DNA from: Phycisphaeraceae bacterium
GTDB taxonomy: Bacteria > Planctomycetota > Phycisphaerae > Phycisphaerales > UBA1924
Reading direction: 5' to 3'
Length of the DNA: 64,000 nt
NCBI GenBank assembly: GCA_026126305.1
Contig: JAHCJI010000001.1
Location: 541,453-605,452, forward strand
Below the pieces are notes generated by a model. That model was given only the letters and a program-made list of their open reading frames with translations. It did no database searches and was not told where the DNA came from. Shown in pieces: positions 1-8,781 of this stretch. A program made the translations under genes and the position numbers. Positions within the stretch are counted from its first letter, which is position 1; every line of letters starts with the position of its first letter.

Positions 1-157
1 GAAGCGGTTTACAGAGGCAACAACCCTGCTGGGGCCTGAAGTGGAAGGCCGCGGCCGGGCCGCTAGGATCGGGTGTCCGGTCTTGCGGAGCACGGGACCG
101 AACAATCGGGCGGGTTCCTTTCTCGGGCCCGGCCTGTGAGCATCAAGGAGTGGCATC

Positions 158-496
158 ATGGCCAACGAGCACGTACAGGAGTTTACCGACGCTAACTTCC
201 AGGCGGAGGTTCTCAACAGCGACCAGCCCGTGCTGGTGGACTTCTGGGCCGAATGGTGCATGCCGTGCCGCATGTTGGCCCCCACGATTGACCAATTGGC
301 CGAGGAGTTTGCCGGCAAGGCCAAGGTTGGCAAGCTCGACACCGACGCCAACCGAGATGTTGCGGTGAAGTACGGGATCCATGCCATCCCCACCGTGATC
401 CTGTTCAAGGGCGGCGAACCGGTGGAGAAGTTCATCGGCCTGAAGAACCGCGACGAACTGGCGGCCGCCATCAACGGTGCCGTCGGCGCTGCCTGA
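158..496 (+). CDS. trxA: Thioredoxin
   Basis: A 112-residue cytoplasmic thiol-disulfide oxidoreductase of normal thioredoxin length. The active site reads FWAEWCMPCRM at about residues 28-38, so the usual WCGPC is here WCMPC. The cis-proline loop (HAIPTVILFKGG) and the final GLKNRDELAAAI helix are both present. Thioredoxin reduces ribonucleotide reductase and other disulfides; a class II reductase is encoded further along in this window. The ATG is supported by AAGGAG at 145-150, eight bases upstream. The Met in place of Gly inside the CxxC may shift redox potential; that part is inference. Family assignment is secure. Confidence 0.95.
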   Translation: MANEHVQEFTDANFQAEVLNSDQPVLVDFWAEWCMPCRMLAPTIDQLAEEFAGKAKVGKLDTDANRDVAVKYGIHAIPTVILFKGGEPVEKFIGLKNRDELAAAINGAVGAA

Positions 497-1658
497 TCCC
501 GGACGATCGCCAACCCCGGCCACCGCCTTGCCCACGCCACACCACCAGACCGGCACGACCAACGGCACCCCGCTTCGTTGCGGAGCCGTTGGTGTTGGCC
601 GCATGGGCCAGCACCACGCCCGCGTCTATGCCCAACTGCCCGACACCGACCTGGTAGGCGTGGTCGATCCGAGTTTCGAGCGTGGGAAGGCCATTGCCAG
701 CCAGCACGGTTCTCGCGCCTTTGCGACCCTTGACGAGTTGCTCGAGGTGGGCGTGGACGTGGTGTCCATCGCCGCCCCGACCACGGCCCACCGCGACCTG
801 GCATCAAGGTGCATCGAGGCGGGCGTGCATTGCCTGATCGAGAAGCCGCTGGCCGGCACAGTGGCCGATGCCGAGGCCATCCGCGACCTGGCCGAGCGTC
901 GCGGCGTGGTGCTGATGGTCGGGCACATCGAGCGTTTCAACCCGATCATGCGTGCGATGCAGCGCGCGACGGCGGCGGACGATTCGATCACGCCCCGTTT
1001 CATCGAGGTGCATCGGGTGAGCCCGATGACCTTCCGCAGCGTGGACATCGGCGTGGTCATGGACATGATGATCCACGACTTGGACGTGGTGCTGATGCTC
1101 ATGGGCGGGCAGGAGCCCGACGAGATCCAGGCCGCGGGCGTGGCGGTGGTGACCGAGCACGAGGACATCTGCAACGCCCGGCTGACGTGGCACAAACCCA
1201 CCGGCGCGTGCGTTGCGAATATCACCGCAAGCCGCCTGGCGCTCAAGACCGAACGCGTGACGCGCATCACCGGCGAGAAGGCGTACATCAAGCTCGACTA
1301 CGCCGCCAAGAAGGGCGTCATCATCCGCCGGACGGCCAACGAACTCCAGATGCAGGAGATCCAGGCCCAGTTGCGAGGCGGGGTCGACCTGACGGACCTG
1401 AAGTGGGACGAACTGGTGAACGTCGAGGAGCTGGCCATCGACGACGGCGAGCCCATCGTGCTGGAGATCCGCGCGTTCCTCGACGCCGTCCGGACCGGCA
1501 CGCCCCCGCCCATCGATGCCCGGGCGGGCTTTGCCAATGTCCGAACGGCCCAGCGCATCGTCGAGGCCATCCGTTCCATCACGGGCTCGGCATTGGACGC
1601 CCCGATGGAAAAGCAAGCAATTGACGGGGCCAAGGCCGGCCCCGTTCCAACACGGTGA
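477..1658 (+). CDS. Gfo/Idh/MocA-family NAD(P)-dependent oxidoreductase
   Basis: Up to 393 residues. The Rossmann dinucleotide motif GAVGVGRMGQHHARVY lies near residues 36-51, followed by IEKPLA (the family EKP lysine) near residue 121, and a C-terminal alpha/beta domain with IHDLDVVLMLMGG. Members oxidise or reduce sugar or inositol hydroxyls; close relatives act on UDP-GlcNAc-type sugars in envelope synthesis, but the substrate cannot be read here. The only early start codons are GTG at 477, which overlaps the thioredoxin stop by 20 bases, and TTG at 528; neither has a clear ribosome site, so the first 17 residues are uncertain. Followed on the same strand by the S1 protein. Confidence 0.85.
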   Translation: MPSALPDPGRSPTPATALPTPHHQTGTTNGTPLRCGAVGVGRMGQHHARVYAQLPDTDLVGVVDPSFERGKAIASQHGSRAFATLDELLEVGVDVVSIAAPTTAHRDLASRCIEAGVHCLIEKPLAGTVADAEAIRDLAERRGVVLMVGHIERFNPIMRAMQRATAADDSITPRFIEVHRVSPMTFRSVDIGVVMDMMIHDLDVVLMLMGGQEPDEIQAAGVAVVTEHEDICNARLTWHKPTGACVANITASRLALKTERVTRITGEKAYIKLDYAAKKGVIIRRTANELQMQEIQAQLRGGVDLTDLKWDELVNVEELAIDDGEPIVLEIRAFLDAVRTGTPPPIDARAGFANVRTAQRIVEAIRSITGSALDAPMEKQAIDGAKAGPVPTR

Positions 1659-1781
1659 TTGGGCTTATGGGCCCATGCCAGACCCGGCGCACGGACGCCC
1701 CGATCCGCTAGACTTCCCCCACCGGCACGGGGCACGCTTCGCCCCGGGCCGAGTTCCACGACACGACGCCGGAAACCAAAC

Positions 1782-3119
1782 ATGTCCCACGACCAGACCA
1801 GCCCGACCACCACCGAGCCCACCGGCACGCAAGTGCCCCAGGCCCAGCCCCTGAGCGACGAGCTTTCGCGGGAGATCGACGCCGCGATGGACGCCGCCAC
1901 GCCGCCCGACATCGCCGGGCAGGGCAAGCCCGGGGGGCGTTCTCCGGGCAAGTCTCCGGGAATCAAGGGCCCGCGCGTCGTCGCCGGTCGGGGCCAGCCC
2001 ACCACCCGCACTGGCAAGGTGGTGAACGTCACCGAGAACGACATCTTCCTGGAGTTTGGGCCCAAGGAACTGGGCATCGTCACGCGAGACCAGTGGCGCG
2101 AGGGCGAGAACGTGCCCGAGGTTGGCCAGGAGCTGGAAGTCCTGGTCGAGCGCTTTGACCAGGCCGAGTCCATCTTCGTCTGTGCCCGCCCGGGGGCCAT
2201 CCGCAAGGCCATCTGGGACCAGTTGCACGCCGGCCAGGTGATCGAGGCCACGTGCGTGGCGGTGAACAAGGGCGGGCTCGAGATGGAACTGCCCGGCGGG
2301 CACCGCGCCTTCCTGCCGGCCAGCCAGGTCTCCGTCGAGCGCGTGGAGAACCTCGAGCCCTTCGTGGGCCAGAAGCTCCAGTGCGAGGTGCAGCGCGTCG
2401 AGCGTCGCGGCGGGGGCAACGTCGTGCTCAGCCGCCGCAGCATCCTCGAAAAGGAACGCGCCCAGCACGCCGAGAAGCTCAAGGAAACCCTGCACGTGGG
2501 CCAGGTGCTCGATGGCACCGTGCAGCGCATCGCGCCCTTTGGTGCCTTTGTCGACATCGGCGGCATCGACGGGCTTGTCCACGTCAGCGACCTCTCGCAC
2601 AACCGCGTGGGCCAGGGCGAGAACGCCGTCCGCAAGATCGTGAAGGAAGGCCAGCGCGTGCGGGTGGAGGTGCTCAAGATCGACTGGGACAACCAGCGCA
2701 TCGGCCTGGGCATGAAGCAGCTCGAGGCCGACCCCTTCACCCAGAGCGTGGGCGACATCGCCGAGGGCGCCGAGGTCTCCGGCCGCGTGACCAAGATCAT
2801 GGACTTCGGCGCGTTCGTGGAACTGGCCCCGGGCGTCGAGGGGCTGGTGCATATCAGCGAGCTCGACCACCGGCGCGTGAAGGCCGTGGGCGACGCCGTC
2901 AAGCCCGACGAGGTGGTGAAGGTCAAGGTGCTGTCCGTTGAGCCTGGCAAGCGTCGCATCAGCCTGAGCATCAAGGCCCTCAAGCCCGCCCCGGCGGGCG
3001 CGGGCGGCAAGGACAAGGGCGACCGAGGCCCCAGCGCCGACGAGATCCTCAAAGAAACCCCGCAACTGCGCCGCCTGCGCGAGAAGTTCGGCGGCGGGCT
3101 CAAGGGCGGGCTGGGCTGA
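1782..3119 (+). CDS. S1 RNA-binding domain protein (ribosomal protein S1-like), four S1 repeats
   Basis: A 445-residue protein with a Pro/Gly-rich N terminus followed by four consecutive S1 OB-folds: roughly residues 75-130, 145-215, 230-305 and 315-390. The third and fourth repeats are canonical (PFGAFVDIGGIDGLVHVSDLS and DFGAFVELAPGVEGLVHISE), the first two more diverged. It probably binds mRNA or rRNA at the 30S subunit. Enterobacterial S1 has six repeats, so this is a shorter form. The ATG at 1782 was chosen because upstream in-frame residues are low-complexity Pro/Arg that look untranslated. Whether this is the essential rpsA or a paralogue is not decidable from this window. Confidence 0.85.
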   Translation: MSHDQTSPTTTEPTGTQVPQAQPLSDELSREIDAAMDAATPPDIAGQGKPGGRSPGKSPGIKGPRVVAGRGQPTTRTGKVVNVTENDIFLEFGPKELGIVTRDQWREGENVPEVGQELEVLVERFDQAESIFVCARPGAIRKAIWDQLHAGQVIEATCVAVNKGGLEMELPGGHRAFLPASQVSVERVENLEPFVGQKLQCEVQRVERRGGGNVVLSRRSILEKERAQHAEKLKETLHVGQVLDGTVQRIAPFGAFVDIGGIDGLVHVSDLSHNRVGQGENAVRKIVKEGQRVRVEVLKIDWDNQRIGLGMKQLEADPFTQSVGDIAEGAEVSGRVTKIMDFGAFVELAPGVEGLVHISELDHRRVKAVGDAVKPDEVVKVKVLSVEPGKRRISLSIKALKPAPAGAGGKDKGDRGPSADEILKETPQLRRLREKFGGGLKGGLG

Positions 3120-3267
3120 GCAAGCCGGGCTCGAAGGCCTTCACATCCCGATGCCATGCATGTTCCTGCGTGTCTTCATGCACGCCATCGAAGAGCAACT
3201 CTGTCAGATCCTGATTGCATTCAGGCAGTTATCTCGATGAGCGAGTCACGGCTCTTGGAGAGGCACT

Positions 3268-3681
3268 ATGTCTGCAAGCCGCAAGAGCGATATTGGCAAG
3301 AAGGCGTGGATCATCACCTGGCGTGATGATCGACAACTCCCTTTCAAGGATGAGGTGGCGGCCTTCTGCAATTCTCGCATGAGCGAAGAAAGAGTGGGAG
3401 AGATCATGCAGCGCATCTTTATTGATAGATATTGCAACTTTAGCGAGAGATTGGACATTGCTGCCGGAAGGAATGATGCGTTGCAGGATTATTGCGGGGT
3501 TCACTACGGTGACCTGAACGGTGTAAAGTGGACTGGCGCACTTTTCTGCGGTATTTCCGAAAATACTTACTTGTATGCCCGCGTAGTCACCGACATCGTA
3601 ATCCAAGATGACGATGATGGCAATGGGGTTCCACAATGGACAGAGCCCTCTAAGCCTGATGTAAAATGGGATGTCCAGTGA
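3268..3681 (+). CDS. Hypothetical protein in an AT-richer island
   Basis: A 137-residue protein that I do not recognise. It begins MSASRKSDIGKKAWIITW and has an acidic stretch (QDDDDGNG) near residue 113. No signal peptide or membrane helix is seen, and there are three scattered cysteines. A GGAGAGG ribosome site lies eight or so bases before the ATG. Base composition is clearly lower in GC than both neighbours, and codon use (ATA, TTA, AGA appear) differs from the surrounding genes, which suggests recent acquisition. It ends about 90 bases before the stop of the oppositely oriented dut gene. No function is proposed. Confidence 0.6.
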   Translation: MSASRKSDIGKKAWIITWRDDRQLPFKDEVAAFCNSRMSEERVGEIMQRIFIDRYCNFSERLDIAAGRNDALQDYCGVHYGDLNGVKWTGALFCGISENTYLYARVVTDIVIQDDDDGNGVPQWTEPSKPDVKWDVQ

Positions 3682-3771
3682 GTAACGGCGTGCTGGTATA
3701 TTTCTATTCGATTCTTACATCAACTCATTATGAGTCCTTCGGCGATTTAGTCAGGCCCCGGGCGCGGCCCG

Positions 3772-4263
3772 CTATATGGCCCGCGTGCCGGCCAGGCCCG
3801 TGGAGCCGAAGCCGCCCATGCCCCGGACGGTTTCGTCGAGTGATTCGACGACCACGACCTCGCACATGGCCACCGGGGCGACCACCAGTTGGGCGATGCG
3901 GTCGCCGTGGGCGATGGCCTGGGGCTCCTGGGAGAGGTTGATCAGGGCGACCCTGAGCTCGCCGCGGTAGTCGGCGTCGATGGTGCCCGGGGCGTTGGGC
4001 ACGGTGATGCCCCGTTTGGTGGCCAGGCCCGATCGCGGGCGCACCTGGCCCTCGTAGCCGTCGGGGATGGCGATGGCTAGGCCCGTGGGCACGATGGCGA
4101 TCTGGCCCGGGGCGAGCGTCAGGGTTGATTGGTCCGCCGGCAGGCAGGCCGAGAGGTCGAGCCCGGCGGCCCGCTCGCTGGCGCGATGGGGGACGGCGGC
4201 GCGAGGGTCGAGCACGCGGAAGCGAATGGGCGGATGGGCCGGCGGGGGGGTGCCCTGGCTCAT
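3772..4263 (-). CDS. dut: dUTP diphosphatase (dUTPase)
   Basis: A 163-residue trimeric-type dUTPase that hydrolyses dUTP to dUMP and pyrophosphate, keeping uracil out of DNA and feeding dTMP synthesis. All five family motifs are visible in order: AGLDL, RPRSGLA, GTIDADYRGE (catalytic Asp), RIAQLV and the C-terminal RGMGGFGSTG arm. The ATG at 4263 overlaps the TGA of the upstream gene in an ATGA arrangement; an in-frame GTG at 4278 is a less likely start. The pair is probably translationally coupled. It complements the dCTP deaminase encoded near 18 kb, which makes its dUTP substrate. Confidence 0.95.
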   Translation of the reverse strand: MSQGTPPPAHPPIRFRVLDPRAAVPHRASERAAGLDLSACLPADQSTLTLAPGQIAIVPTGLAIAIPDGYEGQVRPRSGLATKRGITVPNAPGTIDADYRGELRVALINLSQEPQAIAHGDRIAQLVVAPVAMCEVVVVESLDETVRGMGGFGSTGLAGTRAI

Positions 4264-4631
4264 CGGGCCTTGGACCACGTGGCAGGTGAGCCTGGGGCGG
4301 TGGGGGTGGTGGGGGCGGTGGGGCCCTTGATCTCGGCGATGGGCGAGAGGGCGGCCAGCTGGCGATCGACCGAGGCGATCACGCGCTGGGCGTCGACGGC
4401 GGCGCGCTCGAGGCTGCTGACGCCCGCCACGCGCTTGTAGGGGTCGCCGCCGGGCTTCTCGGTCATGCGGGCCTCGCTTTCGGCCCTTGCCCGCTGCAAC
4501 TCTTCCAGGGCGCTCTGGGCCCGGGCGCGGGTGGCGCGCAGCTCGGCCAGCAGCTCGGGCAGACTCGCCGGCTTACTGGTGGCGAAGTTGGTCGCGCTTT
4601 GGGCGGCGTATTGGCTCGCGGTGGTGGTCAT
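4260..4631 (-). CDS. Small coiled-coil hypothetical protein coupled to dut
   Basis: About 123 residues, soluble, not recognised. The middle (residues 25-65) is a Leu/Ala/Glu/Arg-rich helix (LPELLAELRATRARAQSALE) likely to form a coiled coil, and the C terminus is Pro/Thr-rich. Its stop overlaps the dut start by four bases, so it is co-transcribed and possibly translationally coupled with dut. The ATG at 4631 is used here; a TTG at 4637 sits at better spacing from an AAAGGA sequence and would add two residues. There is no evidence for an enzymatic role. Confidence 0.6.
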   Translation of the reverse strand: MTTTASQYAAQSATNFATSKPASLPELLAELRATRARAQSALEELQRARAESEARMTEKPGGDPYKRVAGVSSLERAAVDAQRVIASVDRQLAALSPIAEIKGPTAPTTPTAPGSPATWSKAR

Positions 4632-4745
4632 GGGCAATCGTCGTGTCCTTTTGGCGCTCGGACTGGGGCCGGGCGATGGGGCGGGCCGCTCCAGAACAGG
4701 ATGCGCGACCCGAGGACTTGGGCCAAAACTGTAGGCCCTGGTGTG

Positions 4746-6422
4746 CTACCGATGGTTCGGGCCCTGGGTTTCGGGCTTGGCTGGCGAGTGGACTGGCGAG
4801 TGGGCTGGCGGGTTGGCCTGGGGTTCCCCCAATGTCGGCACCCAGCGACGCAGCTCGGCCAGCACGTCGTGCCTGTCCGCCGAGCCGGTCGAGCCCGCCA
4901 GGCCCTCGAGCGCCGCGACGGCGGCAAGCCCATCGATCTCGCCCCCCCCACACGCCCCCCCCCACGCGCCCCCGCTGAGCCGCAGCACGCCCGGGCAGGC
5001 CGTGGGGACGAGTTGCTCGGCGGCGTGGACCAGGGCCTCGTGCAGCTTCTCGCCCGGGCGGATGCCCGTCTCGATGATGGCGTGCTGGCCGGGCGAGGCC
5101 TCGCTGGCGTTCCACACCGGCTCGAGCCCGTGGGCCCGCACGAACCGCTCGGCCAGCGTGGCGATAGATACCGGCTGGCCCATGTCCAGCACGAACACGC
5201 CGCAGGCGTCCCCCTGGCCCGCGTCGCTGTCGAGCGCCCCGGCGTGGGCCACCAGCAGGGCCGCCTCGCCGATGGTCATGAAATATCGCGTCATATGACG
5301 GTCGGTGATGGTGATGGGCTGGCCCTCGGCCACCTGGGCGCTCCAGATGCGCAGCACGCTGGCGGCCGAGCCCAGCACGTTGCCAAAGCGCACGATGGCC
5401 AGGCGCGTGGGCAGGCCCATGGCCCGGGCCCGCCGGTCGGCGGCGACGCCGTAGGCCTCGGCCAGGCGCTTGGTGGCGCCCATGACCGAGCGGGGGGCGA
5501 CGGCCTTGTCCGTGGAGACCAGGACCACGCGGTCGGCCCCGGCCTCGAGGGCGGTGTCCACCAGCGAGGCGGTGCCCAGCAGGTTGTTGGCGATGGCCTG
5601 GGCGGGGTGGTCTTCCATCAAGGGCACGTGCTTGTGGGCGGCGGTGTGGAAGACCACCTGCGGGCGCTCGTGCAGCAGCAGGCGGCGCGTGCCCTCGCGG
5701 TCGGCCACGTCGTGGAGCATGGCCCGGCGCACCAGGCCCGGGTGGGCCCAGGCCAGGCGGCGGTCGATCTCGAACAGGGCGTTCTCGGCCCGCTCCATCA
5801 GCAAGACGGCGCTGGGGCCAAAGCGGGCGCAGAGCATGGCCAGCTCGCTGCCGATGGAGCCGCCCGCCCCGGTGACCAGGACGCGGCGGCCGCCGATGAG
5901 CTCGCGCAGCGGCCCGGTGTCGGTCTCGCGCATGGGCCGGCCGATGAGGGCCTGGAGGTCGATGACCGGGGCGGTGGTCATGGTGGCACTCGTGCCGGTC
6001 TCGGGCGGCCCGCCCAGGCCCACGAGCACGGGCGGGCGACGGCCCAGCAGGTCGACGATGGGCGGCAGGAAGCGCTCTTCCAGGCCGGCCTCTCGGATGG
6101 CCCGCCGCGCGCGGGCGATGGCGGCGTGGTCGTCCAGGGGCAGGCTGACGATGGCCACGCGCACGCCCAGCCGCTCACGCACGCCCTCGAGCGCCTCGAG
6201 CGAGCCCAGCACGGGCGCGCCGATCAGCTCGTGGTCGCGTGCCCCCCCACCCCCTCCACAGGCCAGGACCAGCCCGACCACCAAAGGCCCGCCCTCGGGC
6301 AGCATCCGGGCGGCCAGGGGGGCGGTGCTCGCGTCACCGATGACCACGCAGGGCACGCCGGCCAGGGGCAGCAGGCCCTTGGGCCTGGCTTTCAGGGCGG
6401 TGGGTGTCGCTGCAATGCTCAT
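4746..6422 (-). CDS. CapD/PglF-type nucleotide-sugar 4,6-dehydratase/epimerase
   Basis: A 558-residue extended short-chain dehydrogenase of the polysaccharide-biosynthesis CapD family, which typically converts UDP-GlcNAc to a 4-keto-6-deoxy sugar. Residues about 15-150 form a CoA-binding-like nucleotide domain; the catalytic Rossmann domain follows with TGAGGSIGSELAML, HTAAHKHVPLMEDHP, STDKAVAPRSVMGATKR and the nucleotide-sugar site FGNVLGSAASVLRIW. As in PglF/WbpM-like enzymes, Met replaces Tyr in the YxxxK position. The four N-terminal membrane helices usual in this family are missing, so this is a soluble version. The start is the Met of MSIAATPTALK; upstream in-frame sequence is Arg/Pro-rich and unconvincing. 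It is divergent from the M60 protease gene. Confidence 0.85.
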   Translation of the reverse strand: MSIAATPTALKARPKGLLPLAGVPCVVIGDASTAPLAARMLPEGGPLVVGLVLACGGGGGARDHELIGAPVLGSLEALEGVRERLGVRVAIVSLPLDDHAAIARARRAIREAGLEERFLPPIVDLLGRRPPVLVGLGGPPETGTSATMTTAPVIDLQALIGRPMRETDTGPLRELIGGRRVLVTGAGGSIGSELAMLCARFGPSAVLLMERAENALFEIDRRLAWAHPGLVRRAMLHDVADREGTRRLLLHERPQVVFHTAAHKHVPLMEDHPAQAIANNLLGTASLVDTALEAGADRVVLVSTDKAVAPRSVMGATKRLAEAYGVAADRRARAMGLPTRLAIVRFGNVLGSAASVLRIWSAQVAEGQPITITDRHMTRYFMTIGEAALLVAHAGALDSDAGQGDACGVFVLDMGQPVSIATLAERFVRAHGLEPVWNASEASPGQHAIIETGIRPGEKLHEALVHAAEQLVPTACPGVLRLSGGAWGGACGGGEIDGLAAVAALEGLAGSTGSADRHDVLAELRRWVPTLGEPQANPPAHSPVHSPAKPETQGPNHR

Positions 6423-6558
6423 GGGCCCAGTATCGGAAGCCGGGGCTTGTTGGGATGAGTCGTGGTCGCATCGCCCGGGGTGCCATCGCTTCGCCCGGCG
6501 GTGCCATACGGGGGTGCCAGCACGGCCGGAGCCTTTGTGCGTGCGGCTATGCTGGGCG

Positions 6559-8781
6559 ATGAGAAGCCATTGGAAGTTGCTGGCTCTGGCGCTGGTTGGC
6601 GTTCTGGGCGCGCGTGGGTCTTCGCAGGAAATCTCGACCATTGCCACGGGGGGCAACCCCGCCTCGCTGGTGGTCTACGGGTCTGCGCAGGCCACCGCCT
6701 CGCTGGCCGACGGCACCGTGCTGGCGGCTCGGGCGCATGCGGGTTTGGGCCGTGTGGTGGCCATCGGGCACGGGGGCTTTCTCGAAGATAATCGTGGAGA
6801 CACCCGGGCGTTCCTGGATGCCCAGGTGGCATGGCTGCTCGAAGGCCGACGCGAGGCGCGGGCCTGGGGTGTGCCCGCGGCGATGCGGCAGCGACTGACC
6901 GAGGCGGGCCTTCCGCTGGCCCACGTCTCCGGCGGCGTCGAGGCGCTGGACCTCTCGCGGCTGGACCTGGTCGTCGCCTCGCCCCAGGCGTTCGCTCGTA
7001 CTGGTCGGTTGGCAGAGCTGGAAGCATGGCTGCTGGGCGGTGGTGCGCTCCTGAGCGTCGAGACGGCCTGGGGGCAGATCCAGCTTGGTCATGCCACGGG
7101 GGCGCACGACCTGGCCGCCAACACGCTGCTGGGGACCCATGGCATCTTGTATACCGAGCGGGCGCTGTCTCCCGGTCGCGACGGGCTGTACACGCTCGAC
7201 CCCCAGGCGGGCCTTGCCGCCAACGCGAGCGACGCGCTGGCCTTGCTGTCGGGGGCGATGTCGGGCGACGTGACGCGGGCGGCCCGCGTGGTGCGGCAGG
7301 CGTTGGCCATTGCGCCCCTCGACGGCCCGCTGGTGGCGCGTGCCGACGCGCTGTCGCAGGCGCACGCCGAGGCGCTGGAGGCGGCCTATGCCGGCATGGC
7401 CACCACGCCCTTGCGGCTTGCCCAGCAGCCGCTGGCCTGCGCGTTGCTGGATTTGTCGGCCCGTCGCGCGATGCTCGACGCGCCCTCGGGTCGTGTGGCG
7501 GCCCACCCCAGCGGCGCGGCCTTTCCCGGCCCGGTGCCCGGGGATGCGCCACGGGTGAGGCGTGTGGTCACGCTCGACGACGGCATCCCCGGCTGGCGCA
7601 GCACGGGCCTGTACGCGGCCCCGGGCGAGGCCGTCCACCTGCGCATCGTCGATGGACCGGAGGCGAAGGCCACGCTCCAGATCGGCTGCTGGCTCGACCC
7701 GCAGGACTTCGACGACCGGGTGCGGATGCCCCTGGCCGTGTTCCGCACGCCCGTGCGCGATGGCCGCGCCGTGCTGGCCTCGCCGATCGGCGGGCCCGTG
7801 TACCTCGACCTGGGCGACACACCCGCCGGGCTGAAGGTGGAGATATCCGGCGCGGTCGAGATGCCGCGCTTTCGCCTGGGCCACACCGGGGTGAACCAGT
7901 GGCAGCGTGTGACGCGGCACCTGCCCGCGCCCTGGGCCGAGCTGGAGTCGGACCATCTCGTGTTCACGGTGCCCGCAACGGTCGTGCGCACGCTCGATCG
8001 CCCGGACCTGGTGATGATGCACTGGGACCAGATCCACACTGCCATGCAAGGGCTGGAACCGCGCTCGCCCCGGCACTGGCCCGATCGGCAGTACCGCTAC
8101 GTGGCCGAGCAGCGGCTGAGTTGGGGCTACATGTACTGCCCGAGTGATGCGCCGGTTGTCATACCCACGACCGAGGCAGGCGCGATGGTGACGCTGGCCA
8201 ACTTCGATGCGCAGGGCCCCAACCACCTCTGGGGGCACTACCACGAGATGGGACACGCCCATCAGAACCCGCTGTGGACGTTCGAGGGCACGGGCGAGGT
8301 GACCGTCAACATCTTCACCGTCTACGCGCTGCACACCATCAACGGCTACCCGCTCGACAGCGAGGTCATGCGCAGCGAGCCATCGCTGGCCTTGTCGGCC
8401 ATGCAGGCCCATGCGGCCCGGGGCGCGCCCTTCCACCGCTGGAAGGCCGACCCGTTCCTGGCACTCCAGACCTACGCGCTGTTGTGGCACGCCTTCGGGT
8501 TTGAGGCCTTCCACCGTGCCTTCCGCGCGTACGACGACATGCCTGAGGCCCGGCACCCAAGAGACGACGCGGCCAAGCGCGACGTGTTCGTCATCACCAT
8601 GAGCCGGGCCGTGGGGCACAACCTCGAACCATACTTCCGCGCCTGGGGCGTGCCCCTGAGCGATCGCCCGGCCCGCGAGCTGGCCGACCTGCCCGGGTGG
8701 ATGCCCCCGGGCTACGAGCCGATCGGCGACGGACTCACTCCAGCAGACGACGCGCCCGCGACACCAGCTCGGCGTCGATGA
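6559..8781 (+). CDS. Secreted M60-like (enhancin/TCAF-type) metalloprotease
   Basis: A 740-residue exported protein. The N terminus has a signal peptide (KLLALALVGVLGARGSSQ). Residues about 35-290 resemble the glutamine-amidotransferase-like N-terminal region of TCAF/M60 proteins, and the C-terminal half carries the zinc site HEMGHAHQ at residues 562-569, followed by FEGTGEVTVNIF, which supplies the third-ligand region of the M60 pattern. Family members cleave glycosylated proteins such as mucins; here the target may be algal or host glycoprotein (inference). The stop lies 47 bases inside the convergent lipoprotein gene. The ATG at 6559 immediately precedes the signal peptide. Confidence 0.8.
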   Translation: MRSHWKLLALALVGVLGARGSSQEISTIATGGNPASLVVYGSAQATASLADGTVLAARAHAGLGRVVAIGHGGFLEDNRGDTRAFLDAQVAWLLEGRREARAWGVPAAMRQRLTEAGLPLAHVSGGVEALDLSRLDLVVASPQAFARTGRLAELEAWLLGGGALLSVETAWGQIQLGHATGAHDLAANTLLGTHGILYTERALSPGRDGLYTLDPQAGLAANASDALALLSGAMSGDVTRAARVVRQALAIAPLDGPLVARADALSQAHAEALEAAYAGMATTPLRLAQQPLACALLDLSARRAMLDAPSGRVAAHPSGAAFPGPVPGDAPRVRRVVTLDDGIPGWRSTGLYAAPGEAVHLRIVDGPEAKATLQIGCWLDPQDFDDRVRMPLAVFRTPVRDGRAVLASPIGGPVYLDLGDTPAGLKVEISGAVEMPRFRLGHTGVNQWQRVTRHLPAPWAELESDHLVFTVPATVVRTLDRPDLVMMHWDQIHTAMQGLEPRSPRHWPDRQYRYVAEQRLSWGYMYCPSDAPVVIPTTEAGAMVTLANFDAQGPNHLWGHYHEMGHAHQNPLWTFEGTGEVTVNIFTVYALHTINGYPLDSEVMRSEPSLALSAMQAHAARGAPFHRWKADPFLALQTYALLWHAFGFEAFHRAFRAYDDMPEARHPRDDAAKRDVFVITMSRAVGHNLEPYFRAWGVPLSDRPARELADLPGWMPPGYEPIGDGLTPADDAPATPARRR

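Noticed and set aside
1..157. Gene upstream of thioredoxin
   Set aside because: No coding frame with support was found in the first 157 bases; it is taken as leader and spacer.
5470..6558. In-frame upstream extension of the M60 protease, about 360 codons
   Set aside because: It is antisense to the CapD-like gene, is Arg/Ser/Pro-rich without structure, and a clean signal peptide starts at 6559.
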